Assembly (NCBI GenBank): GCA_029561455.1
Contig: JAKQIY010000034.1
Location: 62,001-126,000, forward strand
DNA length: 64,000 nt
DNA from: a bacterium
GTDB taxonomy: Bacteria; Zhuqueibacterota; Zhuqueibacteria; Residuimicrobiales; Krinioviventaceae
Reading direction: 5' to 3'
The notes under the pieces were generated by a model that saw only the letters and a program-made list of their open reading frames with translations, was not told where the DNA came from and ran no database searches. The position numbers and the translations under genes are program-made. Shown piece after piece: positions 34,947 to 44,391 of this stretch (within the stretch, counting starts at the first letter, position 1; every line of letters starts with the position of its first letter).

Positions 34947-37358
34947 ATGATGCAAAATATGAAACCTGTAAATCCCCAAAACGGAAATGGAGCATTTCCC
35001 GGCCATTCAATTACTGACCAGAACTCTCAATTCAAGTTGAATGATTATATCCGGGTTTTTTATAAAGGTCGTTGGGTCATCCTTATCTCATTTTTGTTGG
35101 TTATGATAGCGACGGTCTACTATACCTTTACAACCGAACCGGTTTATGAAGCCGGCGCCAAGATCATGATCGAACAACAAGCCGGTGTTGGCGAATCATT
35201 GTTTGATATTACATCCATGATGAAAAAAGAAACCATGATCAATAACCAGGTAGAAATATTAAAAAGCCGTACCCTGGCCGAACAGGTGATAGAAAAATTA
35301 CGTTCGTCAGAGTATGCGGGCGAATTAAGGATATTGGGTAATCTACCGGAGGGGGTTAAAGCTAAAAAAGATATTTTGGGATCAATAAAAAGTTTTATTA
35401 AAAACATCATCAATAAAGAACAAAATACAGGAATTACTGAAGAGGATACCTTTAATAGTCAGGTACAGGAATTACGAAATGTTATTAGTATTACTCCAAT
35501 TCGTAATACCGATATGATAGAAATTAAAATGAGCGCTTTTTCTCCCAAAGAAGCCGCTTATTTAACCAATGCGGTTGCATCTGTGTATGAAAGCACCAAT
35601 CAAACTCAAAGTCAGGCTGAAGTAAGGCAGGTAAAAGATTTTTTAGAAACGCAGTTAAAAGAATATGAACGCGACCTCACCCAGTCCGAAGAAGATTTAA
35701 AAGACTATCGTGAAACCGCCAAAGTCGTGGCGCTGGATCAGGAAACCCAGGAGTTGATTTCCAAACTGGCTGAATTTGAAACTTTATATAATGAAGCCAA
35801 AACCGACATGGAAGCCGCCAGACAGAGGCTGACTTATATTGACGGTCAACTGGATAAACAACAGGTGAACCTGGATATGGAGGCAATTTCCTCCCGGCCT
35901 TACCTGGAAGAATTGCGTCGTCAGATTGCTGAAAAGGAAGTAACTTTACAATCATTAACTGCATCGATGATCATGGTGGGTGTTAATGAAAAAGAAAATA
36001 TAGATATCCAGTTACAACAAAAGCAAATTGATGCTTTAAAGCAAAAGTTCAAAGAGGAAGCGACTAAAATTGCCGCTACTGAATTTGTTGATCCTTCCAT
36101 TTTATCGGGTTCGCTGGTTACCAGTAAAATAGAAGTGGAAACGGAATTGCAGGCTTTAAAGCCCAAGGTTACTGAACTGGAAAAAATTTTGAAAAGGTAT
36201 AACAAGCAGCTTGATTCTTTACCTGAGAAAAGCCTTAAATTGGCACGACTTGTACGCTCAGCCCAGGTGCAGGAAAAAATTTATATCATGTTGCAGGAAA
36301 AGTACCAGGAATCGCGTATCACCGAAGTCGGCCAGCTTGGAAATGTTCGCATTATAGATTGGGCCAAGGAACCGGAAGAACCGGTAAAACCCAAGAAAAA
36401 AGTGAATCTTATCTTAGGATTCTTTTTAGGACTTGGTTTGGGTATTGGTATTGCCTTTGTAATGGATTACCTGGATAACTCTATTAATACTATGGAAGAT
36501 GTTGAGCGACTACGCTTACCGCTCATGGCAACTATTCCATTTATCAAGCCTGAACAGTCTAATGGCGTTCTTGATAAGATCCTTACGGCCGAAGATGAGG
36601 AAGCGCAGGATATTAACGAACGGCTAATTACTCATCTGAAACCCAAATCTCCAATATCCGAAGCCTACCGGACACTGCGCACCAATATAACATTCACAGC
36701 GCCGGATAATCCTAAACAGGTTATAATGGTTACCAGTAGCGGACCCAAAGAAGGGAAATCCACTTCAATATCAAATTTGGCTATTACCTTTGCGCAAATG
36801 GGAACCAGAACATTGCTGATCGATTCGGATCTGCGTCGCCCAATGTTGCATAAATTGTTTGGTATGGAAAAGCAATCCGGCCTTACCAACATTCTGGTAG
36901 GTAAAGATACTCTTGATAAAGCAGTCAAGGAAGTAAAACATCTGCCAAATCTTGATATATTGACATGCGGAATTTTACCCCCGAATCCTGCTGAGTTACT
37001 TGGCTCCGAGCAGATGAAACAATTATTGATTGAAACCAAAGCAAAATATGGAATGGTGTTGATTGATACGCCGCCAATTATCGCAGTAACCGATTCTTCT
37101 GTGCTTTCTACTATGGTAGATGGCGTCATTCTGGTCATTCGTTCCGGTCAAAGCAAACAGGATACTGTAATTCATGCCCTGGAACAACTTCACCGGGTTG
37201 AGGCCCCCTTACTTGGTGTTTTATTGAATGGTATCCAGGTTTCGAATGTATATGGTTCATATTATTATTATAATTATTACCATTACTATTATGGCGCTGA
37301 TGGAGAAAAGAAAAAGAAAAAAGTCGAACGGCGTAAACGGAAAAAGAATGCTTATTAA
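34947..37358 (+). CDS. Wzc-type polysaccharide co-polymerase and tyrosine autokinase
   Basis: 803 residues. Order: Wzz domain with first membrane helix (about 50-70), a long periplasmic coiled-coil region, second helix near 490 (LILGFFLGLGLGIGIAFVMDY), then a BY-kinase domain with Walker A GPKEGKST near 594, Walker A' LLIDSDLRRP near 625 and Walker B MVLIDTPP near 705. The C-terminus has a tyrosine cluster (SYYYYNYYHYYYG) followed by a lysine/arginine-rich tail; the tyrosines are the expected autophosphorylation sites. This protein sets chain length and couples polymerisation to export. It follows the SLBB gene by 31 bases. Confidence 0.93.
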   Translation: MMQNMKPVNPQNGNGAFPGHSITDQNSQFKLNDYIRVFYKGRWVILISFLLVMIATVYYTFTTEPVYEAGAKIMIEQQAGVGESLFDITSMMKKETMINNQVEILKSRTLAEQVIEKLRSSEYAGELRILGNLPEGVKAKKDILGSIKSFIKNIINKEQNTGITEEDTFNSQVQELRNVISITPIRNTDMIEIKMSAFSPKEAAYLTNAVASVYESTNQTQSQAEVRQVKDFLETQLKEYERDLTQSEEDLKDYRETAKVVALDQETQELISKLAEFETLYNEAKTDMEAARQRLTYIDGQLDKQQVNLDMEAISSRPYLEELRRQIAEKEVTLQSLTASMIMVGVNEKENIDIQLQQKQIDALKQKFKEEATKIAATEFVDPSILSGSLVTSKIEVETELQALKPKVTELEKILKRYNKQLDSLPEKSLKLARLVRSAQVQEKIYIMLQEKYQESRITEVGQLGNVRIIDWAKEPEEPVKPKKKVNLILGFFLGLGLGIGIAFVMDYLDNSINTMEDVERLRLPLMATIPFIKPEQSNGVLDKILTAEDEEAQDINERLITHLKPKSPISEAYRTLRTNITFTAPDNPKQVIMVTSSGPKEGKSTSISNLAITFAQMGTRTLLIDSDLRRPMLHKLFGMEKQSGLTNILVGKDTLDKAVKEVKHLPNLDILTCGILPPNPAELLGSEQMKQLLIETKAKYGMVLIDTPPIIAVTDSSVLSTMVDGVILVIRSGQSKQDTVIHALEQLHRVEAPLLGVLLNGIQVSNVYGSYYYYNYYHYYYGADGEKKKKKVERRKRKKNAY

Positions 37359-37407
37359 TAGAAATTCATATCAATTTTTATTATGAAAAGTGAAGAAAGG
37401 GTAAAGT

Positions 37408-38367
37408 ATTAAAAATTTTGCATTAATTGGCGCCGCCGGTTATATAGCCCCACGCCATCTGAAAGCGATCAAGGAGACCGGTAATCGTCTCGTATGTGCG
37501 GTTGATAAAAGCGATTCGGTTGGGATACTGGACAAGTATTTTGATGATGTTGATTTTTTTACTGAATTTGAACGATTTGATCGTCACATTGAAATGTTAC
37601 GGCGACTGGATTCTAATAAAAAAATTGATTATGTAAGCATTTGCTCTCCCAATTATTTACATGATGCGCATATTCGCTTTGCCCTGCGCGCCGATGCCGA
37701 TGCAATTTGTGAAAAACCGCTCATGTTAAATCCCTGGAACTGCGACGCTCTTGAAGAAGTTGAAAATCATTTTGGGCATAAAGTCTATAACATACTACAG
37801 TTACGTGTGCATCCGGTTATTTTGCAGCTAAAAAATAAAATTGACCGGCAGAAAGAAAAACGCTATTCTATTGATTTGTCATATATTACTTCACGAGGTA
37901 ACTGGTATCATTATTCCTGGAAAGGCGATGAAAGTAAATCCGGCGGTGTAGCGACCAATATCGGTATCCATTTCTTTGATATGCTGATCTGGATATTCGG
38001 TAAGGTTGTCAAGTCGGACGTCCATTATACGGATGAGAATAAAGCCGGTGGTTTTATAGAACTTGAAAAAGCCGATGTACGCTGGTTTTTGTCGATTGAT
38101 AAACATGATCTGCCGGCCGAGGTCCGTAATGCCGGGAAAACCACTTTTCGCTCTATTACAATGGATAAAGAAGAAATAGAGTTTTCCGATGGTTTTACAG
38201 ATTTACATACCGTTGTCTATAAAGACATTCTGGATGGCAAGGGCTATGGTGTATCTGCAGCCCGGCCATCAATAGAACTGGCTTATAATATTCGTCATGC
38301 GCAAATAGTTCAATTACACAATAATGAAATTCATCCGTTTTTAAAAGGCATTATTAAAAATAATTAA
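37408..38367 (+). CDS. wlbA: WlbA/WbpB-type UDP-N-acetyl-glucosaminuronate 3-dehydrogenase, apparent ATT start
   Basis: 319 residues of the Gfo/Idh/MocA family. From ATT at 37408 the protein reads KNFALIGAAGYIAPRHLKAI, the exact N-terminus of this family including the NAD-binding glycines. An in-frame stop at 37402-37404 lies six bases before, and no ATG, GTG or TTG occurs in frame before 37594, which would delete the whole nucleotide-binding site. GAAAGGG at 37396-37401 is a suitable ribosome-binding site. Other blocks: CEKPLM, YITSRGNWYHYSWKGD, GVATNIGIHFFDML. Family members oxidise UDP-GlcNAcA at C3 on the way to 2,3-diamino-uronic acids. A sequencing frameshift is the alternative. Confidence 0.85.
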   Translation: MKNFALIGAAGYIAPRHLKAIKETGNRLVCAVDKSDSVGILDKYFDDVDFFTEFERFDRHIEMLRRLDSNKKIDYVSICSPNYLHDAHIRFALRADADAICEKPLMLNPWNCDALEEVENHFGHKVYNILQLRVHPVILQLKNKIDRQKEKRYSIDLSYITSRGNWYHYSWKGDESKSGGVATNIGIHFFDMLIWIFGKVVKSDVHYTDENKAGGFIELEKADVRWFLSIDKHDLPAEVRNAGKTTFRSITMDKEEIEFSDGFTDLHTVVYKDILDGKGYGVSAARPSIELAYNIRHAQIVQLHNNEIHPFLKGIIKNN

Positions 38368-38403
38368 TATATTGGAACAGGGAATTTCTGGAAGGTAAAG
38401 AGT

Positions 38404-39339
38404 ATGGCACTGTACCTGGTAACCGGTGGCGCCGGATTTATCGGTTCAAATATTGTAGAAGAGCTTGTAAGAAGAGGAGAAAAAGTCCGGGTTTTGGATA
38501 ATTTTGCCACTGGTAAACGTGAGAACCTTGTTCCTTTCATGGAAAAAATTGAATTGATCGAAGGTGATATTCGCAGTTATCACATTGTCCGTGAAGCCGT
38601 GCAGGGTGTTGATTTTATCTTACACCAGGCCGCCTTACCCTCGGTACCGCGCTCGATCAAAGACCCCATCACCACCAATGAAGTGAACGTTACCGGCGTT
38701 CTGCACATACTCGACGCCGCTAAAGACGCCAAAGTAAAACGCGTGGTATTTGCCTCTTCATCATCCATTTACGGCGATGTCGATGTGCTGCCCAAAACCG
38801 AGGATATGCTGCCCAGACCGTTGTCTCCCTATGCAGTTTCCAAGTATTCTGGCGAAAGATATTGCCAGGTATTTAACAAATTATATGGACTCGAAACGGT
38901 TTGTTTACGTTATTTTAATGTATTTGGCCCGCGCCAGGACCCATCTTCCCAATATTCCGCGGTCATTCCCAAGTTTATTAAAACCATCAAATCAGGAGAA
39001 TCGCCGGTTATTTTTGGCGATGGCGAGCAGTCCCGCGATTTTACCTTTATTGAAAATGTGGTGCAGGCAAACCTACTGGCCTGTGAAAAGAGCGATGAAG
39101 ATATTACCGGCGAAGTTTTTAACATTGCCTGCGGCAAGCGGGTAACTGTGAATGAAATGGTTAAATCGATAAAAAAATTACTCAACTCGGATGTGGAGAT
39201 TAAATACAATAAACAGCGTATGGGCGATGTAAAACATTCACTGGCCAACATTGGCAAAGCGCAGCAATTCCTCGGTTACCGTGTCCTGGTCGATTTTAAT
39301 GAAGGTTTGAAACGACTTATTCAATCATTTAAATTTTAA
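38404..39339 (+). CDS. NAD-dependent epimerase/dehydratase (UDP-hexose 4-epimerase-like)
   Basis: 311 residues of the extended SDR family. NAD-binding motif GGAGFIGSN at 8-16, LPSVPRSIKDP near 80, the catalytic Ser/Tyr/Lys in FASSSSIYGD and YAVSKYSGE near 142, then NVFGPRQDPSSQYSAVIPKF and GDGEQSRDF. This pattern is closest to WbpP/Gne-type UDP-GlcNAc(A) or UDP-Glc 4-epimerases. It is cytoplasmic and probably supplies a galacto-configured nucleotide sugar. Base composition is less AT-rich than neighbouring genes. GGAAGG precedes the start. Confidence 0.85.
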   Translation: MALYLVTGGAGFIGSNIVEELVRRGEKVRVLDNFATGKRENLVPFMEKIELIEGDIRSYHIVREAVQGVDFILHQAALPSVPRSIKDPITTNEVNVTGVLHILDAAKDAKVKRVVFASSSSIYGDVDVLPKTEDMLPRPLSPYAVSKYSGERYCQVFNKLYGLETVCLRYFNVFGPRQDPSSQYSAVIPKFIKTIKSGESPVIFGDGEQSRDFTFIENVVQANLLACEKSDEDITGEVFNIACGKRVTVNEMVKSIKKLLNSDVEIKYNKQRMGDVKHSLANIGKAQQFLGYRVLVDFNEGLKRLIQSFKF

Positions 39340-39345
39340 AAAATT

Positions 39346-40794
39346 ATGAAAAGATATAAATATATTACAATAGCGTTTTTTCTACTTTGTGGAATGATTA
39401 CACTTTTTTCATGCACAAAAAACCTGACCGATGCTGAAACATTCATCATTTCCGGCCTAGTTACCCTGGATGCGGAAAGCGATTTCAGCGATATAACAGT
39501 AGCATTATACGCCCCGGTTACTCCCGATACGGCTATTGCCAATACCTATAAGCGTTTTCCTGCTGTGGGTTTTGAATTGACACAAGCCGTATTGTTTGAT
39601 CACCGCCAGGCTAACCCGGTTTACACCACCAAAACCGATAAAGAAGGCAAATACAATTTTTCGGGTTTACCTGGCGGAGAATACAACCTGGTTGCATTGA
39701 AAGAAGGATTTGGTTGGCGGTATTTATATAATATCAACAATAATACTCAACCTGAAGCGATCAAGTTATTACCCGAAATTGAAGTGCAGGGCACTCTTGA
39801 TCTGTACACAATTTGGGATGCGTACCAACATGTGATCGTAAAAGGTGATGTGATAGTACCTGACGGCGGACTGCTGATGATCGACAAAGGTGTTGTGGTG
39901 AGATTCTTTGGCTATTATGGGTTCGAGGTGCGTGGTCAGATTAAGACAAATGGCGATGCCGTGAGTTTTATTGTCTTTACCGGTAGTACACTGATGAATG
40001 AAACTCTTGTCTGGAACGGCATCAGATTTTCCGGAACCGATAATTTGACTTTTAATTACATCAAGCTGGGTAACAGCACCACCGGTATATCGTTTAAAGA
40101 CGCCAAGAATATACAATTTAATAATAGTTACCTGTTCAAAAATAAATATGAAGCCTTTTCTGCATCGCAATGTAACAATGTTAATTTTACAAACAATATT
40201 TGTGTGGACAATGAAAAAGGATTATTCATACAAAGTTGCGAATCAGTACTGGTAGAAAAGAATATTTTTATTGACAACAAAGAAGGTTTTGAAAATGAAG
40301 CAACTGCTGCACAGATAAAAAATAATTACTTGGCGAATAGTGAAGTCGGGTTACATGTGCAGTTCCGGCCGAGTCCGATAATACAAAATAATCAATTTAG
40401 CAATAATGGGAAAGGGATGTTTTGTGCTGGCTCCGATCCGGAGGTTGTAAATAACAATTTTTACAAAAATATACAGGCCATTAATCTCGGTATTGAGTAT
40501 AATAGTACAGATTCACAACCTCCAGTAAATCATAACAATTTCCTGGCAAATGACTATACTTTTTTTATTAACGGATATCCCGGTAGTACTAATATTAAGG
40601 ATATTGATGGTAAAAATAATTATTGGGGAACTGTAATTATTGAAGATATTACAAGATTGATTTGGGATAAATATGATATTACTACCCTTCCATTATATAT
40701 TGGTGAGGTGTTTTATCAACCATTTGAAAATCTTTTATTTCTTCTGCTGGTATTCAAAGTTATCGTTGAAATTATTACGGTTATAATTCCATAA
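39346..40794 (+). CDS. Lipoprotein with carboxypeptidase-regulatory-like domain and right-handed beta-helix
   Basis: 482 residues. Signal peptide with lipobox LFSC (Cys23). Residues about 34-125 resemble a carboxypeptidase-regulatory/Cna-B-like fold (TKTDKEGKYNFSGLPGGEYNLVALKEGF). From about 165 to 430 there are repeated asparagine-rich coils (NNYL, NNQF, NNNF, NNYWG), the NosD/PbH1-type parallel beta-helix. The last 25 residues (LLFLLLVFKVIVEIITVIIP) are strongly hydrophobic, which is unusual for a lipoprotein. Beta-helix proteins in glycan loci are often lyases or epimerases, but I see no catalytic signature. Six bases after the epimerase gene. Confidence 0.75.
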   Translation: MKRYKYITIAFFLLCGMITLFSCTKNLTDAETFIISGLVTLDAESDFSDITVALYAPVTPDTAIANTYKRFPAVGFELTQAVLFDHRQANPVYTTKTDKEGKYNFSGLPGGEYNLVALKEGFGWRYLYNINNNTQPEAIKLLPEIEVQGTLDLYTIWDAYQHVIVKGDVIVPDGGLLMIDKGVVVRFFGYYGFEVRGQIKTNGDAVSFIVFTGSTLMNETLVWNGIRFSGTDNLTFNYIKLGNSTTGISFKDAKNIQFNNSYLFKNKYEAFSASQCNNVNFTNNICVDNEKGLFIQSCESVLVEKNIFIDNKEGFENEATAAQIKNNYLANSEVGLHVQFRPSPIIQNNQFSNNGKGMFCAGSDPEVVNNNFYKNIQAINLGIEYNSTDSQPPVNHNNFLANDYTFFINGYPGSTNIKDIDGKNNYWGTVIIEDITRLIWDKYDITTLPLYIGEVFYQPFENLLFLLLVFKVIVEIITVIIP

Positions 40795-40805
40795 AGTAAA
40801 ATTTT

Positions 40806-40833
40806 TTGATTTTTTTGTAAACCACTTTATAAT
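40806..40833 (+). promoter_or_regulatory. Candidate internal promoter in the glycan locus
   Basis: TTGATT at 40806-40811 and a consensus TATAAT at 40828-40833, with a 16-base spacer, lie in the 62-base gap before the bi-domain oxidoreductase gene. Transcription would begin about 17 bases before its ATG. Confidence 0.5.
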
Positions 40834-40856
40834 AATATCATGTAAATACAGGGAAT

Positions 40857-43016
40857 ATGATACAAGCGATTATTAAAAAGGGGCAGGTTATTTCAGAAAC
40901 TATTCCGGCGCCGATGGTTTCCCCCAATTCGGTTTTAATTAAAGTTGTTAATAGTTGTATTTCCGCAGGGACCGAAGTAAGTGGTATGATGGCTGCACGC
41001 CAATCTTTCATTCAAAAGACCCTCATGCAACCGGAGAAGATTCAAAAAGCTGTTAATAAAATCAAATCTGATGGCTTTAATTATGTTTATAGACAAGTCA
41101 GAGGGATGGCGGTTCAGGAAAAGCAAAAAGCAGAAACAGGCGCACCAACGGGTTATTCTATCGCCGGAATTGTATTAGCCGTCGGCGAAGCGGTCACCAA
41201 ATTTAAACCGGGTGATCATGTGGCTGCTGCTGGCGCCGGTTTTGCCAATCATGCAGAATATGTCGATGTCCCGGAAAACCTGGTCATTCCAATGCCTGTC
41301 GATATGAGTTTTGTAGATGCATCTACAGTAACTTTGGGCGGAATAGCCATGCAAGGAGTGCGGCGGGCAGATCTTAAATTGGGGGAATTTTGTGTTGTTA
41401 TCGGCGCGGGAATTCTGGGTTTATTAGCTATTCAAATACTGCGCATTTCCGGTATACGTGTAATTGCTCTTGATTTTAGTAATAACAGATTGTCGGTTGC
41501 CCAAAGTTTCGGGGTTGAAAATACTATTAATCCCGCTAACGAGAATCCGGTTAAAGCTGTGGAAAATATTACGGGGGGATATGGTACCGATGCTGTTTTA
41601 TTTACAGCTGCAACCTCTGATAATAATGCTTTGTCTCAGGCTTTCAAGATGTGTAAAAAGAAAGGAAAAGTCATTCTTGTTGGTGTAGCCGGTAATGAAG
41701 TTAAAAGAGATGATATGTATCAAAAGGAATTAGATTTTTTAATATCCACTTCTTATGGTCCTGGACGGTATGATAAAAATTATGAGGAAAAAGGTCTTGA
41801 TTATCCTTACGCTTATATCAGATGGACTGAAAATCGAAACATGCAGGAATATCTCCGTTTAGTTAATTCCAGACAAATTGTTTTAGACAAGATGATCAAT
41901 GCTATTTATCCAATTGAAAAAGTTACAGACGCTTTTGCAGCTTTGAGCGCCCCAGACAACAAACCATTGATGGTTATATTGGATTATGGAAAAATTGAAC
42001 AGGAACTGATTAATTATAAAAACCATACCCGGAAAATATCAATTAATTCTGAACCGGTTAATAAGGATGTTATTAATGTTGCACTCATCGGCGCCGGTGG
42101 TTTTGCTTCCACTTTTCATTTGCCCAATATTGAAAAATTAAATAAAAAATTCCGGTTACAAGCAGTGATGGATCAATCGGGATTAAAAGCGAAAAATATT
42201 GCAGAAAAATTTAATGCCGGATATGCCACTACCAATATTGAAGAGATATTATCGGATAGTGATGTGGATTTGGTCATGATCTGTACACGGCATGACAGTC
42301 ATGCACCCTTGACACTCCAGGCTCTACATGCCGGAAAACATGTTTTTGTTGAAAAACCCCTTGCTACTAATCAAAACGAACTGGATGGTATTGTCACTTA
42401 TTATCAATCCCTGCAAAATACTTTAATCAAACCGAACCTGATGGTAGGATTTAACCGGCGTTTCAGTAAATATGCCCTTGAAATAAAAAAACATGTCGAT
42501 AAACGGATTAATCCACTATTTATTCATTACCGAATGAATGCCGGGTATTTACCATTGGATCATTGGGTTCATGAAAACGGCGGGCGCATGGTTGGTGAAA
42601 TGTGCCATATCATCGATCTAATGTCTTTTCTAACCAATTCCGTCGTTGAAAGTATCAATTGTGAATCATTGTATCCTGTTAATAACAAGTTCAGTGATAA
42701 AGACAATAAATCAATTACCCTAAAATACAAAGACGGTTCAATTTGTAGTATAGACTATTTTGCCGTTGGCAGTACGAAATTCCCCAAAGAGTACATGGAA
42801 GTACACTTTGATGAAAAAACAATCATTATGGATGATTACAAATCATTGCAATCCTTTGGTTTTCAGATTAATAATATTACGTCCAGGACCAGTGAAAAAG
42901 GCCATTTTGAAGAACTGGAAGCTCTTTATCAGATTTTAAAAACCGGCAATATGATAACTTTTATTGATTTTCAGGATATGGTCAGAACAACTGAAATTAC
43001 TTTTTTGATTAGTTGA
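40857..43016 (+). CDS. Bi-domain oxidoreductase (zinc-type alcohol dehydrogenase fused to Gfo/Idh/MocA)
   Basis: 719 residues. The N-terminal half (1-375) is a medium-chain dehydrogenase/reductase: GYSIAGIVLAVGEAV, KFKPGDHVAAAG and the Rossmann motif VIGAGILGLLAIQ near 176. The C-terminal half (from about 400) is Gfo/Idh/MocA: VALIGAGGFASTFH near 405 and VEKPLATN near 497, FNRRFSKYA near 533. Such fusions recur in exopolysaccharide loci next to heparinase-family proteins, from memory of the family; the substrate is not known. CAGGGA precedes the ATG. The CapK-like gene follows after 3 bases. Confidence 0.88.
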   Translation: MIQAIIKKGQVISETIPAPMVSPNSVLIKVVNSCISAGTEVSGMMAARQSFIQKTLMQPEKIQKAVNKIKSDGFNYVYRQVRGMAVQEKQKAETGAPTGYSIAGIVLAVGEAVTKFKPGDHVAAAGAGFANHAEYVDVPENLVIPMPVDMSFVDASTVTLGGIAMQGVRRADLKLGEFCVVIGAGILGLLAIQILRISGIRVIALDFSNNRLSVAQSFGVENTINPANENPVKAVENITGGYGTDAVLFTAATSDNNALSQAFKMCKKKGKVILVGVAGNEVKRDDMYQKELDFLISTSYGPGRYDKNYEEKGLDYPYAYIRWTENRNMQEYLRLVNSRQIVLDKMINAIYPIEKVTDAFAALSAPDNKPLMVILDYGKIEQELINYKNHTRKISINSEPVNKDVINVALIGAGGFASTFHLPNIEKLNKKFRLQAVMDQSGLKAKNIAEKFNAGYATTNIEEILSDSDVDLVMICTRHDSHAPLTLQALHAGKHVFVEKPLATNQNELDGIVTYYQSLQNTLIKPNLMVGFNRRFSKYALEIKKHVDKRINPLFIHYRMNAGYLPLDHWVHENGGRMVGEMCHIIDLMSFLTNSVVESINCESLYPVNNKFSDKDNKSITLKYKDGSICSIDYFAVGSTKFPKEYMEVHFDEKTIIMDDYKSLQSFGFQINNITSRTSEKGHFEELEALYQILKTGNMITFIDFQDMVRTTEITFLIS

Positions 43017-43019
43017 TTA

Positions 43020-44390
43020 ATGAAAAATACCCTTTTAAAAAATAATTTTTCACGTTACTTGTATTCCCGATTACCGCAGCAATTTTATCCTGGTTATTAT
43101 ACATATAAAAAGTTCAGGTCGTTAATTTCTGCTACCGAAAAAAGTTCAGATGCACAAATTAATGAATTTCAATATTTTCATTTAAAAAAAATTATTAATT
43201 ACACATGGAGCCATGTTTGTGGTTATCGTGAATTATGGGAAGAAAATAATTTTAATCCGGAAAAGTTAAAATCCATCGAGGATATCCAGCTAATTCCCTT
43301 TATAACTAAAGAACTGTTGCGCGATAATCTGGACAAGTTTACAAATAAAAATTTAAAAAGTATCAAGTATTGCACTACCGGTGGTTCTACCGCCATACCA
43401 TTTGGTTTTTATGAACAAAGAGACAATCAGTATATTGAAAATGCTTTTATATTTGATATCTGGAACCGCAAGAATAATAAATTAAAGTTAAATACATTGA
43501 CGACTATTTTACGAGGGGCAAAAATTGATAATGGTTACCATTATAATCCCAGGTCCGGGTTAATTTTATCAAGTTATGATCTAAACCCAGATAATGTAAA
43601 ACTATATATACAACAAATTGAAAAATATAAAACTCTTTTTTTTCAGGCGTACCCCTCTGCCATTTATTTACTTGCTAAAATAATGCAGGATAACAATCTA
43701 AAATTAAAACATAAATTCAAATCATTAATGCTTGGCTCAGAACCGCTCTATGAGTTTCAAAGGGAACTCTTGAATAAAATTTTTAATACTGCAATTTCTC
43801 ATTGGTACGGTCATGCTGAAAAAGTTGTATTGGCCGGTAATTGTGAGTATAATGATTATTTTCACATTTTCCCTCAGTATGGGATAACAGAAATTTTAGG
43901 CAGTGAAAATCAACCGGTTACTGATGGTAATGTAGGCGAACTAGTTGGAACCGGATTTTGGAATTTTGCTACCCCATTCATACGCTATAGAACTAAAGAT
44001 TTTGCTGAATTGGCGGGGAAAAAATGCCCGCAATGTCACAGGAATTACCGGCTTTTAAAAAAGGTAGATGGTAGAGCACAGGAATTTATTATTAGCAAGT
44101 CCGGCAAATTGATCTCTATGACCGCGATCAATATGCATGATGATATTTTTGATGATCTGTTACAGTTTCGTTTTTACCAGGATACCAGGGGCGTAGTAGC
44201 TTTTCAGTATGTTCCCAAACACCCTGGAAAAGTGCGGGTTGAACGAATTTATAACGGATTAAAAGCCAAGCTGACTGATTTTGATTTATCATTAAATCAA
44301 GTTACGGAAATTCCCAGAACTGGAAATGGCAAATTACGTTTTCTCGATCAAAAACTTTCATTACAAAATTGGGGTTTCCCTTTAGGTTGA
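43020..44390 (+). CDS. CapK-like adenylate-forming enzyme (phenylacetate-CoA ligase family)
   Basis: 456 residues. It belongs to the CapK/PaaK branch of adenylate-forming enzymes: YCTTGGSTAIPFGFY near 118 is the phosphate-binding loop, SHWYGHAEKV near 261 the adenine/carboxylate region, FIRYRTKDFAE near 320 the ribose-binding part, and a CPQCHR motif near 340 is typical of CapK proteins. The C-terminal IPRTGNGKLRFL supplies the catalytic lysine. CapK proteins occur in capsule loci and are thought to activate acyl groups. It is flanked tightly by the bi-domain oxidoreductase (3 bases) and DUF362 (1 base). A second CapK is at 59465. Confidence 0.85.
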   Translation: MKNTLLKNNFSRYLYSRLPQQFYPGYYTYKKFRSLISATEKSSDAQINEFQYFHLKKIINYTWSHVCGYRELWEENNFNPEKLKSIEDIQLIPFITKELLRDNLDKFTNKNLKSIKYCTTGGSTAIPFGFYEQRDNQYIENAFIFDIWNRKNNKLKLNTLTTILRGAKIDNGYHYNPRSGLILSSYDLNPDNVKLYIQQIEKYKTLFFQAYPSAIYLLAKIMQDNNLKLKHKFKSLMLGSEPLYEFQRELLNKIFNTAISHWYGHAEKVVLAGNCEYNDYFHIFPQYGITEILGSENQPVTDGNVGELVGTGFWNFATPFIRYRTKDFAELAGKKCPQCHRNYRLLKKVDGRAQEFIISKSGKLISMTAINMHDDIFDDLLQFRFYQDTRGVVAFQYVPKHPGKVRVERIYNGLKAKLTDFDLSLNQVTEIPRTGNGKLRFLDQKLSLQNWGFPLG

Positions 44391-44391
44391 T

